In this document: positions 50,703 through 60,516 of the stretch, piece after piece
Position numbering within the stretch: position 1 is the first letter of the stretch
How the letters are laid out: each line of letters opens with the position of its first letter
Source of the DNA: Cerrena zonata
Lineage: Eukaryota > Basidiomycota > Agaricomycetes > Polyporales > Cerrenaceae
Assembly (NCBI GenBank): GCA_038087015.1
Contig: JASBNA010000043.1
Location: 310,001-374,000 of the forward strand
Reading direction: 5' to 3'
Length of the DNA: 64,000 nt
Position numbers and translations under genes: made by a program
The notes under the pieces: model-generated
What the model saw: the letters and a program-made list of their open reading frames with translations, nothing else
What the model was told of the DNA's origin: nothing
Databases searched by the model: none

Positions 50703-51453
50703 ATGCTCGCATAACAAGTAAATAAACATACCTCATCAACCACAATACACATATCACAGTGAATACACATATCACAGTAAAATAGTAACCGAATAAACAA
50801 TCGACCATGTCTAGCAATTGCTGCAAAATATCTGACCAACCGTAAAGTATACACCGGTACACCACAAACCATTATCCCCGCTTATCGCCGCCGACCGACG
50901 GCTGGTGTCACGTGCGCGCGTCACATGATCACGTCACACTAATTTAACCACTCGCCGGTACCGGTAATTAAACCGGGGATTGGCCTGGTCCAACAGGATA
51001 CGATTTACCTACTGGCCATCCACTGGCCACCTACGAAGCTCCCCCATCCCCTGGGTCTCCAGTGCAATAGACGGGGCCTCCATCAAACCTCTCGTATCGT
51101 TCGTATCAGTAAGCTCTGATGACTCATCCGAAAAGACGGGTCCCAGATTTACCAAGGACGCATTGTCCTTGGGGAGAGCCAGGGCCACGGCTGGGCGTAA
51201 ACCTCAGCACGGTCTGGATCCCCTTTTCGAATGAAAAATTTTCACACCGCGCTTAGCTTGATTTGAGTGAAAAAAAATTTTTTGTATTTAATCCACGCAT
51301 TTCCCACTCGCTTTAGAAAAAAATTTCACTTTTTTCTTCTTTATATAACAACAACAACAACAAAACAACAACTAATACTTCTACTACTATTATTTCTCAT
51401 ACTATATTATTATTATTCCTTCCCCTGATTGTTTAAAAGTACTTTGTGTTAAA
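50703..51453. promoter_or_regulatory. UBX4-GCN4 intergenic with CACGTG cluster and Gcn4 site
   Basis: GTCACGTG (50907-50914), GTCACATG (50920-50927) and ATCACGTCAC (50929-50938) form a tight group of Cbf1-like boxes separated by CGCGCGC. ATGACTCAT, the consensus Gcn4 palindrome, lies at 51119-51127, about 650 bp upstream of the GCN4 ATG, suggesting autoregulation. CACATATCACAGTGAATA-type repeat near 50747-50778. The 84-codon ORF here is not supported. Confidence 0.55.
51119..51127. promoter_or_regulatory. consensus Gcn4 binding site
   Basis: Perfect ATGACTCAT upstream of GCN4 itself. Match to the bZIP consensus is direct; function as an autoregulatory site is inference. Confidence 0.5.
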
Positions 51454-51465
51454 ATGTGTGCTTAA
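51454..51465 (+). promoter_or_regulatory. GCN4 uORF1, 3 codons
   Basis: ATG TGT GCT TAA, encoding Met-Cys-Ala, 301 nt before the GCN4 stop-proximal leader end (main ATG 51766). Length and position resemble the short uORFs that put GCN4 under eIF2 kinase control in other yeasts. Confidence 0.65.
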
Positions 51466-51597
51466 ATTTTTAACCCCCCCTCTAAAAGTTAAAAGTTTTT
51501 ATTTTATTATTATATATAAATAAAAAATTAAATTAAAAAAGTTTATTTAATCTATTGATATTAAATAAAGTTGTTGTTGTCAAACCCCTCTTTCAAT

Positions 51598-51609
51598 ATG
51601 TTATCGTGA
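51598..51609 (+). promoter_or_regulatory. GCN4 uORF2, 3 codons
   Basis: ATG TTA TCG TGA, encoding Met-Leu-Ser, 157 nt before the main ATG. Confidence 0.62.
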
Positions 51610-51631
51610 TACTAAATTATACCCGTCCATT

Positions 51632-51655
51632 ATGACGTTTCTATCTGTTGCTTGA
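51632..51655 (+). promoter_or_regulatory. GCN4 uORF3, 7 codons
   Basis: ATG ACG TTT CTA TCT GTT GCT TGA, encoding MTFLSVA, ending 110 nt before the main ATG. In C. albicans a single uORF close to the main ATG is reported to be enough for repression, and this is the candidate by position. Confidence 0.62.
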
Positions 51656-51765
51656 AAAAAAGTCTATACTTGAAAAAAAAAAAGATCAAAAAATATCCAG
51701 TTTATTAACTTATATTACTAATTATTACTCTATCTACTATATCTACTATTATTACTACTATCAAG

Positions 51766-52609
51766 ATGTCACAATCTGCTTCAAACCCAATGATATTATC
51801 TGGAGATTCAATGTTTGAATCTGCCGATTTATTTGCTGCCCCTCACCCAAATCAAGATGTTGGGGAACATCAAGCTGTTGAAGCTTTGCCAGCTCGTCAG
51901 TACTCTAAAGATCAAGCGGTAAGTGAATTGTCCTCTCACTTGCCTGCCGGTGATGATGCTCCTAAACAAGGGCCAACTTCTCCGTTCAATATCCATTCCG
52001 ATGTGTTGGATTCTGTGTTTTCAACTTCATTGGAGGATAGGGACCAATTCCAGGATCACACGCCTATGTTTGATGAATTGGACTTTATTATTGATGGGTC
52101 AAAAGTTAACTCAAAAGATGATTGGGTTTCTCTTTTTGGTGATCATCAAAATAATGGTGAAGATTTATCTTCTACCATTGTTAAAGATGAAGATTTGGAT
52201 GAAGTGCTTTTCATGGAGCCTCCTCAAACCACCACCACCCAGAGTTCCCCAGAATCTTTTGATTCAACTCCTATAATGGATGATGTTTCTCAATCTACTA
52301 AAGCTTCTTCCATCAAATCTAATCGTATTTCCAAACCTAAGAAGAAGGTTGACCACTTGGGTGTAACTGCTTTTGCTAAAAAACAAAAGGCCCAAGATTT
52401 AGACCCAATTGCAATTGACTCTTCTGATCCAGCTGCTTTAAAACGTGCTAAAAACACCTGAAGCCGCCAGAAGATCAAGAGCAAGAAAAATGGAAAGAAT
52501 GTCTCAATTAGAAAAGAAGGTTGAAGATTTATTAAATGATAAAACTAGCTTGGAAAATGAAGTTATTAGATTGAGAGAATTATTATCTATGAACGGTGTT
52601 GACTATTAA
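51766..52609 (+). CDS. GCN4: Gcn4 bZIP activator, with apparent +1 frameshift at the basic region
   Basis: Master activator of amino-acid biosynthesis. The 0 frame (231 codons) holds acidic activation segments ([22 protein letters not shown], matching the WTSLF-type central domain) and enters the DNA-binding domain at [11 protein letters not shown], then hits TGA at 52459-52461. One base over, the domain continues at once: [20 protein letters not shown], then the leucine zipper [20 protein letters not shown], ending at TAA 52607. Sequence at the join is AAC ACC TGA AGC; skipping the T reads ACC GAA GCC, the conserved N-T-E-A-A. Total would be 280 residues. Either one base is extra in the assembly, the gene is truncated in this strain, or a programmed +1 shift is used. 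Three uORFs precede it. Confidence 0.88.
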
Positions 52610-52772
52610 ACTTTTGCTTTTTATATATTTATTTGTCCGCTTAGAAATCCCATCAATTGTTTTAGATCAAAAATTAAAAAAAATAAATAAAAAAAAAAAA
52701 ATCGTTTTCAGTTCTTGTTGTGCTTTTTTTATATACAAAATACATAATATTAAACCTTATATTTCTATGTAA

Positions 52773-53450
52773 TTATTTTTTTGCAAAGCTTAGTATAAGC
52801 TCATTGCCAAATTTTTGCTTTAACTCTTCTAGGCTTATAGACTCAAGACAGGTTTTCGATAGTATCTCATTATCAAAATCGATGAATGCTAAATTTCTCA
52901 CTTTAACAAATCTAAGATTATTAAATCCATCATACTCTTCAAATAAATCTTCCAAGTCTTCCTTGAGCACTCCTTCTTTCAAATTTTGTATTAATAAAGT
53001 TTGATTGGGTGGTAATGATTGCCAATAGTTAGCATTACCAGCTCTCTTATTAGGCTGGGGGTCAGTCTTCTTTTCTTTGCCTTTATTCTCTTTCTCTTCT
53101 TCTTTATTTCTTTCCCTTTTCAATTCCTTCCTCTTTTCAACTTTATCACCATCTTCTAGAACTTTTATGTAGTATTCATCCAGTGGTTCCTTAGAATGCG
53201 TTATTTGAAGCTCCTTCTTATACAATTTCTCTCCAGCCAATCCCTTGATTGCTTCTTCTGCTGATTTGACGTTATCATACGTTATAAAACACTGCCCTTT
53301 CATCTTAAGATTCTTATGGGCACTGAGTTGTATTATATCTCCATACTTGCGGAATTTCTTATAAAGCGTCTCCTTTAGTCTGTTGAGCTTCACCTTATCA
53401 TTTAAATTATTTATATATATCGTGGAATGTTGTTCTTTTGTTTCCGACAT
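52773..53450 (-). CDS. U1A/U2B''-type snRNP protein with two RRMs (MUD1/MSL1-like)
   Basis: Spliceosomal RNA-binding protein of the U1A/U2B'' family. It has 225 residues, the length of metazoan U2B''. RRM1 is at about 8-90 with RNP2 TIYINNL, NDKVK linker and RNP1 KMKGQCFITY. A charged lysine/glutamate linker spans 110-145 and RRM2 about 150-225 (TLLIQNL, LAFIDFD). S. cerevisiae Msl1 has only one RRM and Mud1 has two, so the orthology is not settled. Frame intact. Confidence 0.85.
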   Translation of the reverse strand: MSETKEQHSTIYINNLNDKVKLNRLKETLYKKFRKYGDIIQLSAHKNLKMKGQCFITYDNVKSAEEAIKGLAGEKLYKKELQITHSKEPLDEYYIKVLEDGDKVEKRKELKRERNKEEEKENKGKEKKTDPQPNKRAGNANYWQSLPPNQTLLIQNLKEGVLKEDLEDLFEEYDGFNNLRFVKVRNLAFIDFDNEILSKTCLESISLEELKQKFGNELILSFAKK

Positions 53451-53578
53451 GCTTTCCGGGGTTTTTCATCGCTATGAAGTAATAATCTGTTGATAGTTTT
53501 TCATTTCAATTGATTTTTCTTTGTTTGGAAAGACTACATCCGTACACCAAAAATACAAATTTTCATTTTTACTAGTAG

Positions 53579-55468
53579 CTATTTAGTTTCGAAATGATTC
53601 CAAACTTCAATGGTTTTATCGTAATTCTTGGGTATCATTAAGTAATTGAACTTTAAGGTTTTCAAATCATTTAGAAAAATTAAATTACCAAGGAAAAAAT
53701 CTTTCAAGATATTCGATTTGAAGTTAATGATCTTGAATAATTTATAAAAATTTCTTAAGATTTCATTATAAGTTAATGATTTGTTACTCAAACAAAGATA
53801 ATTGACATCACCAACACTGGATAAAAATTTTATAGTTATTCCACCTTGTAAACGATTTGAATTCTTAAATTTAAGCAATATGATGAATAAAGGTATGAAA
53901 TTTATAAATGTTATAACCGATTCAATAAAATTATTCAAGGTCAATATAATAATTCTTATTATGAAAAACATAAGATAAAATGCAAAAACTGTAGGTAGTA
54001 AATAGATCAAGACCATAAATAATAAGGTCCCTAATAATAATTGATCTATTTCAAATCTTTCACTCAACTCTAGAGAATCAATTCTATTTCTTAATAAATT
54101 ATACTTTTTCCCTCGAAACAATTGAAATAGTGACTTAATAGTTTCTATTTGCCTATTATATATTCTTGTGGATGTATAATAGAAACAATGAAGGTGAAAA
54201 GTTATGATTTTAATATAATCAACTATTGCACTCAATAAAAAGGTCAACCCACCATAACATAAGATCTTCAAATGAAACTTGATTATACCAAATATGACTT
54301 TATCATAATCTTTGCCAACTGATAGTAATATTTTTGAGTCTTTCATATTTACCATCAAGCCATCGGTGAATATCATTTTCCAAAACTTTAAAGTCCATAG
54401 AAATAAATCTCCCATAAATTGACCTAATTCATTATTCAATTTAAACCCTGCTGGGTGATCAAAAGAGACCCATTCAATCATATCGTAAAACTCTTGAAAT
54501 AAGAGCTTCTTGATTATAACCTCATTTATAAAGCTATTCAAAAAATCATAATTCTCAATTATTATCCTATAAAAAGTCATACCAATCAAAACATCATTTA
54601 CTATCAACCAAAGAGAATTATATAAATTGATGTAGTTTGAGTTATTTATATTTAGGTCTGAATTCAAAAAAGGAATCTCAATGTTTTTCAAAAATTCAGA
54701 ATCTTTATTATATAGAATCGATTTGTCATAATAGCATAAAAACTGGATAGGGAAGTAATTGACCTGTCGTAACCTTAAATCTAGTTGCTTGAAAGTTTCC
54801 AGCACATCAGTTAAACTTGATTTTTCGAAAAATTTATAATTGATTATCTTAATTAACCAGATGGTTAAAATTTGAAATATCATAGCGATATACTTTAGTA
54901 AATCGAAAATGTAACGAGATACTTTGTTCGTTGAAACGATTGGTTTAGATGGTTTCGATCCCATCCGGTCAAAGTTGTATCTAATTCTCAAACATTGATT
55001 CAACTTATCGAGAACAATTTCATCACTTATAGAGTAGTAGTCACTTTTCGATTTTAGAGGTTCATAGTGGTTTAGCTTTGAAGTCAATCCATAGTTGGTG
55101 TTTTTTTCAAACCCAGTGGATTGTAATAGAATTGGGTTAATTGAGAAGTATTCCAAATTCTTGAAGTTTGGTGGATCGAAAAAAATTAGCGTATATGTTT
55201 CATCATTGAGCGAGCTATCGACCACCGGATAATTAGTTGTATTATCATACTTCAATGACAATGAGTCTTCATTCGGTTTATTCAAAGTCCCAAGCACTTC
55301 TAGACCTTTGGATAATGGAAAATTCAATTGAGGAATCCTAGGAGAGTTGATCACTTGGATTATAATAAAAACATTTTTGAAATGAAATCCTAATAAATAA
55401 AGCGATTTGGATCTTGATTTCTTATTCAATAAGTCTTGTGGGAAATAAATGTGATAGTTCATCGTCAT
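53579..55468 (-). CDS. GPI1: Gpi1 subunit of GPI-GlcNAc transferase
   Basis: ER-membrane subunit of the complex that makes GlcNAc-PI, first step of GPI-anchor synthesis (with Gpi2, Gpi3, Gpi15, Gpi19, Eri1). It has 629 residues from ATG 55468. The conserved block runs LFQEFYDMIEWVSFDHPAGF, LNNELGQFMGDLFLW, RIYNRQIETIKSLFQLFRGK, YNLLRNRIDSLELSERFEID, QLLLGTLLFMVLIYLLPTVF. About six hydrophobic segments. The ATG lies only 4 bp after the stop of another - strand ORF, leaving no intergenic promoter. Frame intact. Confidence 0.92.
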   Translation of the reverse strand: MTMNYHIYFPQDLLNKKSRSKSLYLLGFHFKNVFIIIQVINSPRIPQLNFPLSKGLEVLGTLNKPNEDSLSLKYDNTTNYPVVDSSLNDETYTLIFFDPPNFKNLEYFSINPILLQSTGFEKNTNYGLTSKLNHYEPLKSKSDYYSISDEIVLDKLNQCLRIRYNFDRMGSKPSKPIVSTNKVSRYIFDLLKYIAMIFQILTIWLIKIINYKFFEKSSLTDVLETFKQLDLRLRQVNYFPIQFLCYYDKSILYNKDSEFLKNIEIPFLNSDLNINNSNYINLYNSLWLIVNDVLIGMTFYRIIIENYDFLNSFINEVIIKKLLFQEFYDMIEWVSFDHPAGFKLNNELGQFMGDLFLWTLKFWKMIFTDGLMVNMKDSKILLSVGKDYDKVIFGIIKFHLKILCYGGLTFLLSAIVDYIKIITFHLHCFYYTSTRIYNRQIETIKSLFQLFRGKKYNLLRNRIDSLELSERFEIDQLLLGTLLFMVLIYLLPTVFAFYLMFFIIRIIILTLNNFIESVITFINFIPLFIILLKFKNSNRLQGGITIKFLSSVGDVNYLCLSNKSLTYNEILRNFYKLFKIINFKSNILKDFFLGNLIFLNDLKTLKFNYLMIPKNYDKTIEVWNHFETK

Positions 55469-55472
55469 ATCT

Positions 55473-56030
55473 TTACTTTGAGAAACTATCCCGTCTTAAA
55501 TACTGAGAGCTGTTGTTCAAATTTTTATAAAACTGTTTGTGATCCAAAAGAGTAAGTATATCCTTTGATTCGTTATTGATATTAGTTTCGCTATCGTAAG
55601 GTGATTCGGAGTCTGCTGCTGGTCCTGGCAGGGGACTTAATCTAAGAACAAATTTCTTCTTGGTAGTATTTGTATAATGGTTTTGTAAGAAGGCAAAATC
55701 TTCTTCTTTGACAATACTTGACTCCTCTATTTCACTGACTATATTATCTTCTAGGTCACTTCCTATATCTTCCCTAATGTAATGCTTGGTAACCGGCTTA
55801 ACTAATTCCTCGGGTTGCAAACTTGCTTCAACGTTGATTAAAGGATATTTATCAATGAATATTTGGTTAACTGCAAAGTATACTCCCCACAAAATACTCA
55901 AAACTAAAATTAACGAATTAATTAACCTAATGCTAAGACTCTCTGAATAAATAATTGATATAATTTGAAGATATGTTGAAGATGCAATTTTCTGAAAACT
56001 ATCTGTGATAACTTCTGCATTTAGTGACAT
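55473..56030 (-). CDS. single-span membrane protein of unknown function upstream of GPI1
   Basis: Not recognised. First ATG at 56030 gives 185 residues; the frame extends upstream without ATG. One hydrophobic segment near residues 36-58 (LINSLILVLSILWGVYFAVN) precedes a long acidic, polar tail with SDLEDNIVSEIEESSIVKEE and a proline patch LSPLPGP. The stop is at 55473, 4 bp from the GPI1 ATG and in a different frame. Candidates: a separate gene whose mRNA overlaps GPI1, or a bicistronic unit. Conservation was not checked. Confidence 0.65.
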   Translation of the reverse strand: MSLNAEVITDSFQKIASSTYLQIISIIYSESLSIRLINSLILVLSILWGVYFAVNQIFIDKYPLINVEASLQPEELVKPVTKHYIREDIGSDLEDNIVSEIEESSIVKEEDFAFLQNHYTNTTKKKFVLRLSPLPGPAADSESPYDSETNINNESKDILTLLDHKQFYKNLNNSSQYLRRDSFSK

Positions 56031-56066
56031 AAGGCCTTTATAATTAAACTTTTCTCCTGTTAACAA

Positions 56067-56448
56067 ACAGCTAAATCATTCTTCAACCTCTTATTCATAA
56101 ACTAGGTGAAGCTAAAACGATTGAATGGTATGTTGAATAAGCTATGCGATGAAGTAACAACAAGCTTTCGAAATTCTAATTCCACCGCGTCAACATTCTG
56201 TTGATGTCGTGGACTGTCAAAACTGCCAAAGGCTGCCAAAAGCTGCCAAAAGCTGCCAAATCTACAGTATATTAAATACTTAATAGAAGTATCGATTTTA
56301 TTGAATAAAACTTAAGCTACAGCTTAATACTATCGACTGAATCCAGGTTTGGTTGAAACTGCTTGATCTGCGGACGGATTTCGCATGAGCACTATTATTA
56401 GCTGGAGACGTTGAGAAAGAACCGGATCGTGATCCATTTATTTTGGGC
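56067..56448. repeat. spacer with four 10-bp AGCTGCCAAA-type units
   Basis: 382 bp between two - strand genes. At 56221-56260 four head-to-tail 10-mers (AACTGCCAAA, GGCTGCCAAA, AGCTGCCAAA twice) occur. This is the promoter side of the single-span protein gene. Nothing else seen. Confidence 0.6.
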
Positions 56449-58350
56449 CTATTGGTATCTTTGCTTTGAGTTGTTGGGACTGCTGTCTATGAGGGATTGT
56501 AAAGAAGCCACAGAGTTACTTCTTGTCAATATCATTGGGTCCAGGTTCTTGTCTAGACGAAGTAATCGTTTAGCAAAGACTAGAAGAATTGCCATTAGTG
56601 TCATTAGACTTGCACCAACCAAGAAGGAAACATAGGGAATATTCCAGCTTAGAACCGATTTCTTGTAGATGGTTAAAAACACAGTGGGGCCTACAAGAGC
56701 AAACACATTCTTGAGTAAAGATAACCCTCCAAAAACCTCACCAACTTTTGATTCTGGATAGAACTTGATGGTTGAGGAGTTCAAGGCCGGGCTTGCCAAT
56801 GCACCAAAACTTGTGAAAAGTAGAGAGCCAAAGAAGAATCTGGTCTGTGGGGCCATGGCCATGCAAGTCAAGCCGATAGCTTCCAAGATGAAAGCACAGA
56901 ATGCCATCGTGAAATCGATCATATCAAATTGATTTTTGAGAGTTCTAAATCCCATATATCCTTGTAAGAAGCGACGAGTGATTATTGGAGATAATATCAT
57001 CAAAGTGAAAGCCTTTGTTGCACATGCGATTGCCAATAAGTGGCCAATGTCTTTGGAAGTCCAGCCAAATACATAAACACCATATAGTATATTAATTTCC
57101 TGTAATGTCATACCAAGGCCGGTTAGCAAACACTCGCAGAATGAGAGAATAATCACGACTGTGCGGTCTCGGTTAATACGATGGTAATTACTAGGATTGA
57201 CAACTCCTGAAGGGTAGAAAAGTAGACGGATAGGTTTTAAAAAGTTGATGGTGTTCAAGAATGACCAAAAGTAAGTACCCATTGAATTTGATTCTTGGGA
57301 AGCAGAAGCATTGATCAGCGACCTTGACAGTGATCTTGATAAAGTTCTTGACTTTCTTCTCGCTTTAGAAGATCTTGATTCTGGTAATATGAATAATGTG
57401 AATAAAGCAGCTAATACAAATATAAATATTTCGAATTGTAAAGGGACAAACTCATTTCTATTGATTGAAAGATCAGATTCAAACAAAGATTGGGTTGCGC
57501 CTTGATGCTGTTTCCCCGGACGATATAAATCAGCAAGTTTGAGCAAGAAATTTCCAACTAATGGTCCAGTTGAGTAGCCAATGAATAAAAACGCAATATT
57601 CAAACCTAAACAGTAAATTCTCTGATGGGGTTCGACAACATCACTAATATAACAATTTGTAATTGAAATCAAAGTGATCAACCCTCCGCATAAATTCCCC
57701 AAAACTTCTGTCAAAACCATCAAATTAAACCTCAAATAAGGAAAGTTGAACATTAAGAGAAATCTTGAAAACCTAGCAAGAAGTAATGCAAGTATTGATA
57801 GTCTTAAAAACAATCTTCGACCGTATATATCAGAAAGAGGTGAGATTTTACCAGAGGCAAACATCATTGTTAACCCACCAAATATACTATAGAACATTTG
57901 TAGATTTGAAACCAAAACTTGTGCATTTCTCGGATCACAGTGTCCATTTGGGTTTGAACGAGCCAAATAATTACAAGCCAATTTCAACGACAACATTTGT
58001 CTTGTTGATTCACCGCTCCCGCTTGCAAACGCAGCAGAGAACACTAATACTCCCACCATAAATATTGATGGTCTTTTGAACCAATGCATTGTCTTATTCA
58101 TACTCCGTTGTTCTTGGAGCCAAACCACATCTTCATCTTGTTCTATATTTGAATCCTGGTGTTCCTCTTCGATCACCGCTTCATAGAAATCGGTAGCAGC
58201 ATGCCCAATATTGGCTGCATAATCTGGATTTAGCTGTGAAACATCACGGTCTTTGGTATGGAAAGGTTGACCATCATCTACTGAATCATAATTAGAATGG
58301 GATTCGGGAATTAGGGGGTCGATTTCCGAGCTAATACTATGATTTGACAT
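56449..58350 (-). CDS. MFS transporter, YCR023C-like, copy 1
   Basis: Major facilitator of the vacuolar-type YCR023C-like group; substrate unknown. First ATG at 58350 gives 633 residues. A soluble N-terminus (about 100 residues, acidic, with DEDVVWLQEQRSMNKTMHWF) precedes about 12 TM segments. The MFS signature after TM2 reads GKISPLSDIYGRRLFLRLS, with CYISDVVEPHQR in TM5 and a PESRSSKARRKSR loop between the halves. Closely similar in order and motifs to the neighbour at 58754-60516, so a tandem duplication. Frame intact. Confidence 0.87.
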   Translation of the reverse strand: MSNHSISSEIDPLIPESHSNYDSVDDGQPFHTKDRDVSQLNPDYAANIGHAATDFYEAVIEEEHQDSNIEQDEDVVWLQEQRSMNKTMHWFKRPSIFMVGVLVFSAAFASGSGESTRQMLSLKLACNYLARSNPNGHCDPRNAQVLVSNLQMFYSIFGGLTMMFASGKISPLSDIYGRRLFLRLSILALLLARFSRFLLMFNFPYLRFNLMVLTEVLGNLCGGLITLISITNCYISDVVEPHQRIYCLGLNIAFLFIGYSTGPLVGNFLLKLADLYRPGKQHQGATQSLFESDLSINRNEFVPLQFEIFIFVLAALFTLFILPESRSSKARRKSRTLSRSLSRSLINASASQESNSMGTYFWSFLNTINFLKPIRLLFYPSGVVNPSNYHRINRDRTVVIILSFCECLLTGLGMTLQEINILYGVYVFGWTSKDIGHLLAIACATKAFTLMILSPIITRRFLQGYMGFRTLKNQFDMIDFTMAFCAFILEAIGLTCMAMAPQTRFFFGSLLFTSFGALASPALNSSTIKFYPESKVGEVFGGLSLLKNVFALVGPTVFLTIYKKSVLSWNIPYVSFLVGASLMTLMAILLVFAKRLLRLDKNLDPMILTRSNSVASLQSLIDSSPNNSKQRYQ

Positions 58351-58753
58351 GTTGATAAAGCTTAAATTTTCAATCTGTAAATTTCCACAGTTTAACAAAG
58401 AACACCACCAGTGTATTCCACTTATAAATATCCAGATCAGTCAGTTGGATCTCGCCGAAGGATCAATAGGCTTTTAGAGGGCAATAGGGTTGAATAGCAA
58501 CAGTATCCTTATCAATAATTACTAATTTGGAGTATAAGATAAATGTTTGTTGATTTTTCGCAGGGAGTAATTGAAATTCCGATGGAAAAAAAAATTTTGG
58601 TGGTGCCTTATTTAGAAATTGCTATTAGCAATAAGATTAATAGATTAGTGTATAATTAAAGCATAACTATGTATATAGACATATAGAAGAGAAGCACTAA
58701 ATGTAGTAAAAGTGTAGTAAAACAGGGGAGAAAGAGAAATGAACGTGGCAGGC
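58351..58753. other. spacer between tandem MFS genes
   Basis: 403 bp containing the copy-1 promoter and copy-2 3' flank; A-run near 58585-58592. No other feature seen. Confidence 0.4.
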
Positions 58754-60516
58754 TCAGGCAGCTGAGACTAAGACATTTGCAGCAATTTTTCGATTGTCTG
58801 CTTCGGACTCAGAATGGTGATTTTCAAGTGGATTGATTTCAACTGTGCCATATTCTTGGTCTTTGATCATGAATTCACCGATACTGACCACGATCAAGGC
58901 TAAGAGAGAAAACAACGAGCAAAGCCAAAACACAATTCCGGCAAAGCTGCAACGAACCCCGAAGGAATAAACCACGAAAACAACCGGAGGGATAATCAAG
59001 TTACCGATGTTACCAAAAGTCGAAACTCCACCAAAGTATTCGCCAACTTTTTGTTCAGAGAGATATTTCAAGCTTGTCGAGCTGAGAGTAGGATCCAAAA
59101 TATAACAAATCAGAGACAAAGTATACCAAAAGACCATTTGAGAGCTAGAGGAGGCAAAAGGAAGGAAGAAAAGACCAATGATTTGGAAAAACAAAGCAAT
59201 GAAAACCATATTGAAATCAACTTTATCTAGTTTATCATCTTTTGTTTTCAATTTGAATACTTTAATGAATAAAAAATTATAGAGGAAAGGACTTATAACT
59301 GCTAAAACGATAATCCTTGCAATTGAAGTCAAAAAACTTACACCAGCGATATCTGGGGTAGTCCAATTAAACTTGAAGATACCGTATTGATCAAGCAAGG
59401 TAGCAAGTCCCATATGGATACTCAGATTAATAGTATTTATAAAATTGATAGAAAGAAATAGAAACCTGGCCTTTGTTAGAGATTTTTGGGGGATAGAAGA
59501 TTTGACTGAATCAGAAGGTAAAACCATTATTTTCAAATTGTGCCAAAATTTCAAATACGAAAGTAATGATTTACTCTCTGGGGAATTTGAAATCAGTAAG
59601 CTTCTTGACTTGGCCTTGGCCTTGGTTCCTCTTGATTCAGGAAGTAGGATGATTGTATATAGAGTGAGTAATAACATTAAAATAACACCGATTTTGATTG
59701 GAATAAATTCAAAATTATCAATTTGCTGTAAAGTAGATGTGGATTCTGGTCTAGGTAAGTGATCATGAATTCTGAAAATCAAACTAGTTATAAGAGGAGC
59801 AATGGAGAATCCAACCGAAGTAGCACTTATAATCATCCCAAAACTATAAATCAATTCATGAGGTTCAGCAACATCACTAATATAAGCTTTGCAAATTGCG
59901 AATAACGTAGGAAGACTACCACCAATGGTGGCTATAACATTTGAAAAAACCAACCTACCAAATTTAAATGTTGAATAATGACTGATAAGGTAGAAACCGT
60001 AATAACATTGATAATGATATGGTTACAAAGGCAAACACTATAAACGGTTTACGCCCGTATATATCAGATAACCTACCGTATTGAGTAGCAGTTATAATTG
60101 AAACAATCAGTGATAAAATCAATACCAATGAATTAAAACTTGAAAGAAATACTTGCACCTCTGCAGGATCACAGGTACCATCACGTCCTTCCTCTATTAA
60201 CGAGTTGCAAGCTAGTTTATTATAGATACTCTGTAAACTTGGCTGAATGAAATTAGAAGTGAGTCCTGCAAAAAATAAAATTCCTCCAATCTGCAAAGCT
60301 GATGGTCTTTTCGCCCAGTGCTAAGCTTTGATTCAACTCCCGTTGTTCTCTGAGCCAGATAACATCCTCATCTTCTTCTTCTCCCAGTTCTGGGTCCTGA
60401 AACGACTGGAGAGCATCGTTGATTGCAGTTTCTAATAAGACATCGTTATCAGGGTTTGATGCCAGCACCCTTGGGTTATGGTGAATCAATGGGGCTTCCT
60501 CGTTATCTGAATCCAT
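58754..60516 (-). pseudogene. MFS transporter, YCR023C-like, copy 2, two +1 frameshifts
   Basis: Paralogue of copy 1, with the same blocks: DEDVIWLREQRELNQSL, HWAKRPSALQIGGILFF, CDPAEVQVFLSSFNS, YGRLSDIYGRKPFIVF, CKAYISDVAEPHEL and PESRGTKAKAKSR. ATG at 60516. Frame 1 leaves the alignment after NQSL (about 60322, one extra base). The second frame ends at TAA near 59964 after LPYQSLFNI, where skipping one T gives KFGRLVFSN in the third frame, which runs to 58754. Both breaks equal single-base insertions; the rest is conserved. Broken as read, though assembly error is possible. Confidence 0.8.
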
